From Alphaproteobacteria bacterium (lineage in GTDB: Bacteria > Pseudomonadota > Alphaproteobacteria > RUG11792), in NCBI GenBank assembly GCA_025998575.1, contig BNWD01000010.1, positions 1 through 18,515 of the forward strand: DNA of 18,515 nt, read 5' to 3'. The notes beneath the pieces were generated by a model. It searched no databases. It was not told where the DNA came from and worked only from the letters and a program-made list of their open reading frames with translations. This document shows, in pieces, positions 18,173 to 18,515 of the stretch. Numbering within the stretch: the stretch's first letter is position 1; each line of letters begins with the position of its first letter. The translations under genes were made by a program, and so were the position numbers.

Positions 18173-18312
18173 TATATTATTGAACGTGAAAAACCATTAT
18201 GCAATTCTACGTTTGCTCTTTGTCTATGGCAATCAAAACGAACCCGCAAAAGAGCTTGCTTTCTATTGACAGAACGGTATTTTTGAAACAAAACAAGGCA
18301 ATAACGTATTTT
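18173..18312 (+). pseudogene. decayed copy of the 17346 gene's 3' end
   Basis: The plus strand reads IIEREKPLCNSTFAL, then after a small insertion (about four bases) and a frame change YGNQNEPAKELAFY and a stop. This parallels LISETVRNSTFALYGTQDEK near the end of the preceding gene. At the DNA level GCAA-TCTACGTTTGCTCT is shared with one mismatch. It is a tandem partial duplicate or the remnant of a second paralogue. Confidence 0.6.
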
Positions 18313-18469
18313 AATTTGACTGTGAAAAGCGCAAACGTACCCTCATATCACTCATGTGACTTCGACTACTTTTGATGCATATATCACTAAAAATCCTAGA
18401 ATCAACAGAAACCTCCAACACCGCAAACTTAGGATTCCCAATATCCGGTGGAGAAGCAGAATATCTTTG
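18311..18469 (-). other. open frame without a start, possible gene remnant
   Basis: The minus strand is open for 52 codons between stops. It reads SASPPDIGNPKFAVLEVSVD and ends MRVRLRFSQSN. There is no initiation codon with a ribosome binding site, and I do not recognise it. The composition looks protein-like, but the length allows chance. Confidence 0.25.
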
Positions 18470-18515
18470 TTAACATAATTAGAATTCATTAATTTCCAAT
18501 AATTTTTAGTTATAT

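Overview
The window looks like chromosome from an AT-rich alphaproteobacterium, probably host-associated with a genome in reductive decay. The lineage call rests on the alphaproteobacterial style of L7/L12, RpoB and RpoC, on the N-terminally extended RuvX, and on the order tRNA-Trp, secE, nusG, rplK, rplA, rplJ, rplL, rpoB, rpoC. Host association is inferred from several decaying gene copies, long gene-poor AT-rich gaps and a family of secreted Sel1-like proteins. I cannot name the genus; a Holosporales- or Rickettsiales-like symbiont is a guess.

Layout. Nearly all intact genes are on the minus strand. From right to left, tRNA-Trp (16936-16861) leads a compact ribosomal protein and RNA polymerase cluster: secE, nusG, rplK, rplA, rplJ, rplL, rpoB (to 9533). 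A 2.3 kb stretch of debris (7198-9532) then separates rpoB from rpoC (7188-3040). ruvX follows (2842-2363), then a secreted protein of unknown function (2078-921) with a consensus sigma-70 promoter, then the lipoprotein RlpA (810-229). rpsL-rpsG-fusA, which often follow rpoC, are not there. On the plus strand at the right end is a secreted Sel1-like gene (17346-18123), broken by one extra A in a run of six, followed by a decayed partial copy of its own 3' end.

Themes. (1) Tandem partial duplication and decay happened at least three times: the ruvX 5' end is present in three copies, the rpoB 3' end in two (the second copy disrupted), and the 3' end of the 17346 gene in two. (2) The secreted protein at 921-2078, a pseudogene at 7566-8376, probably fragments at 8872-9350, and the 17346 gene share motif patterns that suggest one expanding and decaying family. 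(3) The ribosomal cluster keeps well-formed RNA control elements: a nusG-rplK leader hairpin, a two-state rplJ leader that can hide or free the rplJ ribosome binding site, and an rplL-rpoB attenuator-like hairpin with a GAAA loop and U-rich tail.

All calls are from reading the sequence and from memory of the families; no database search was run.
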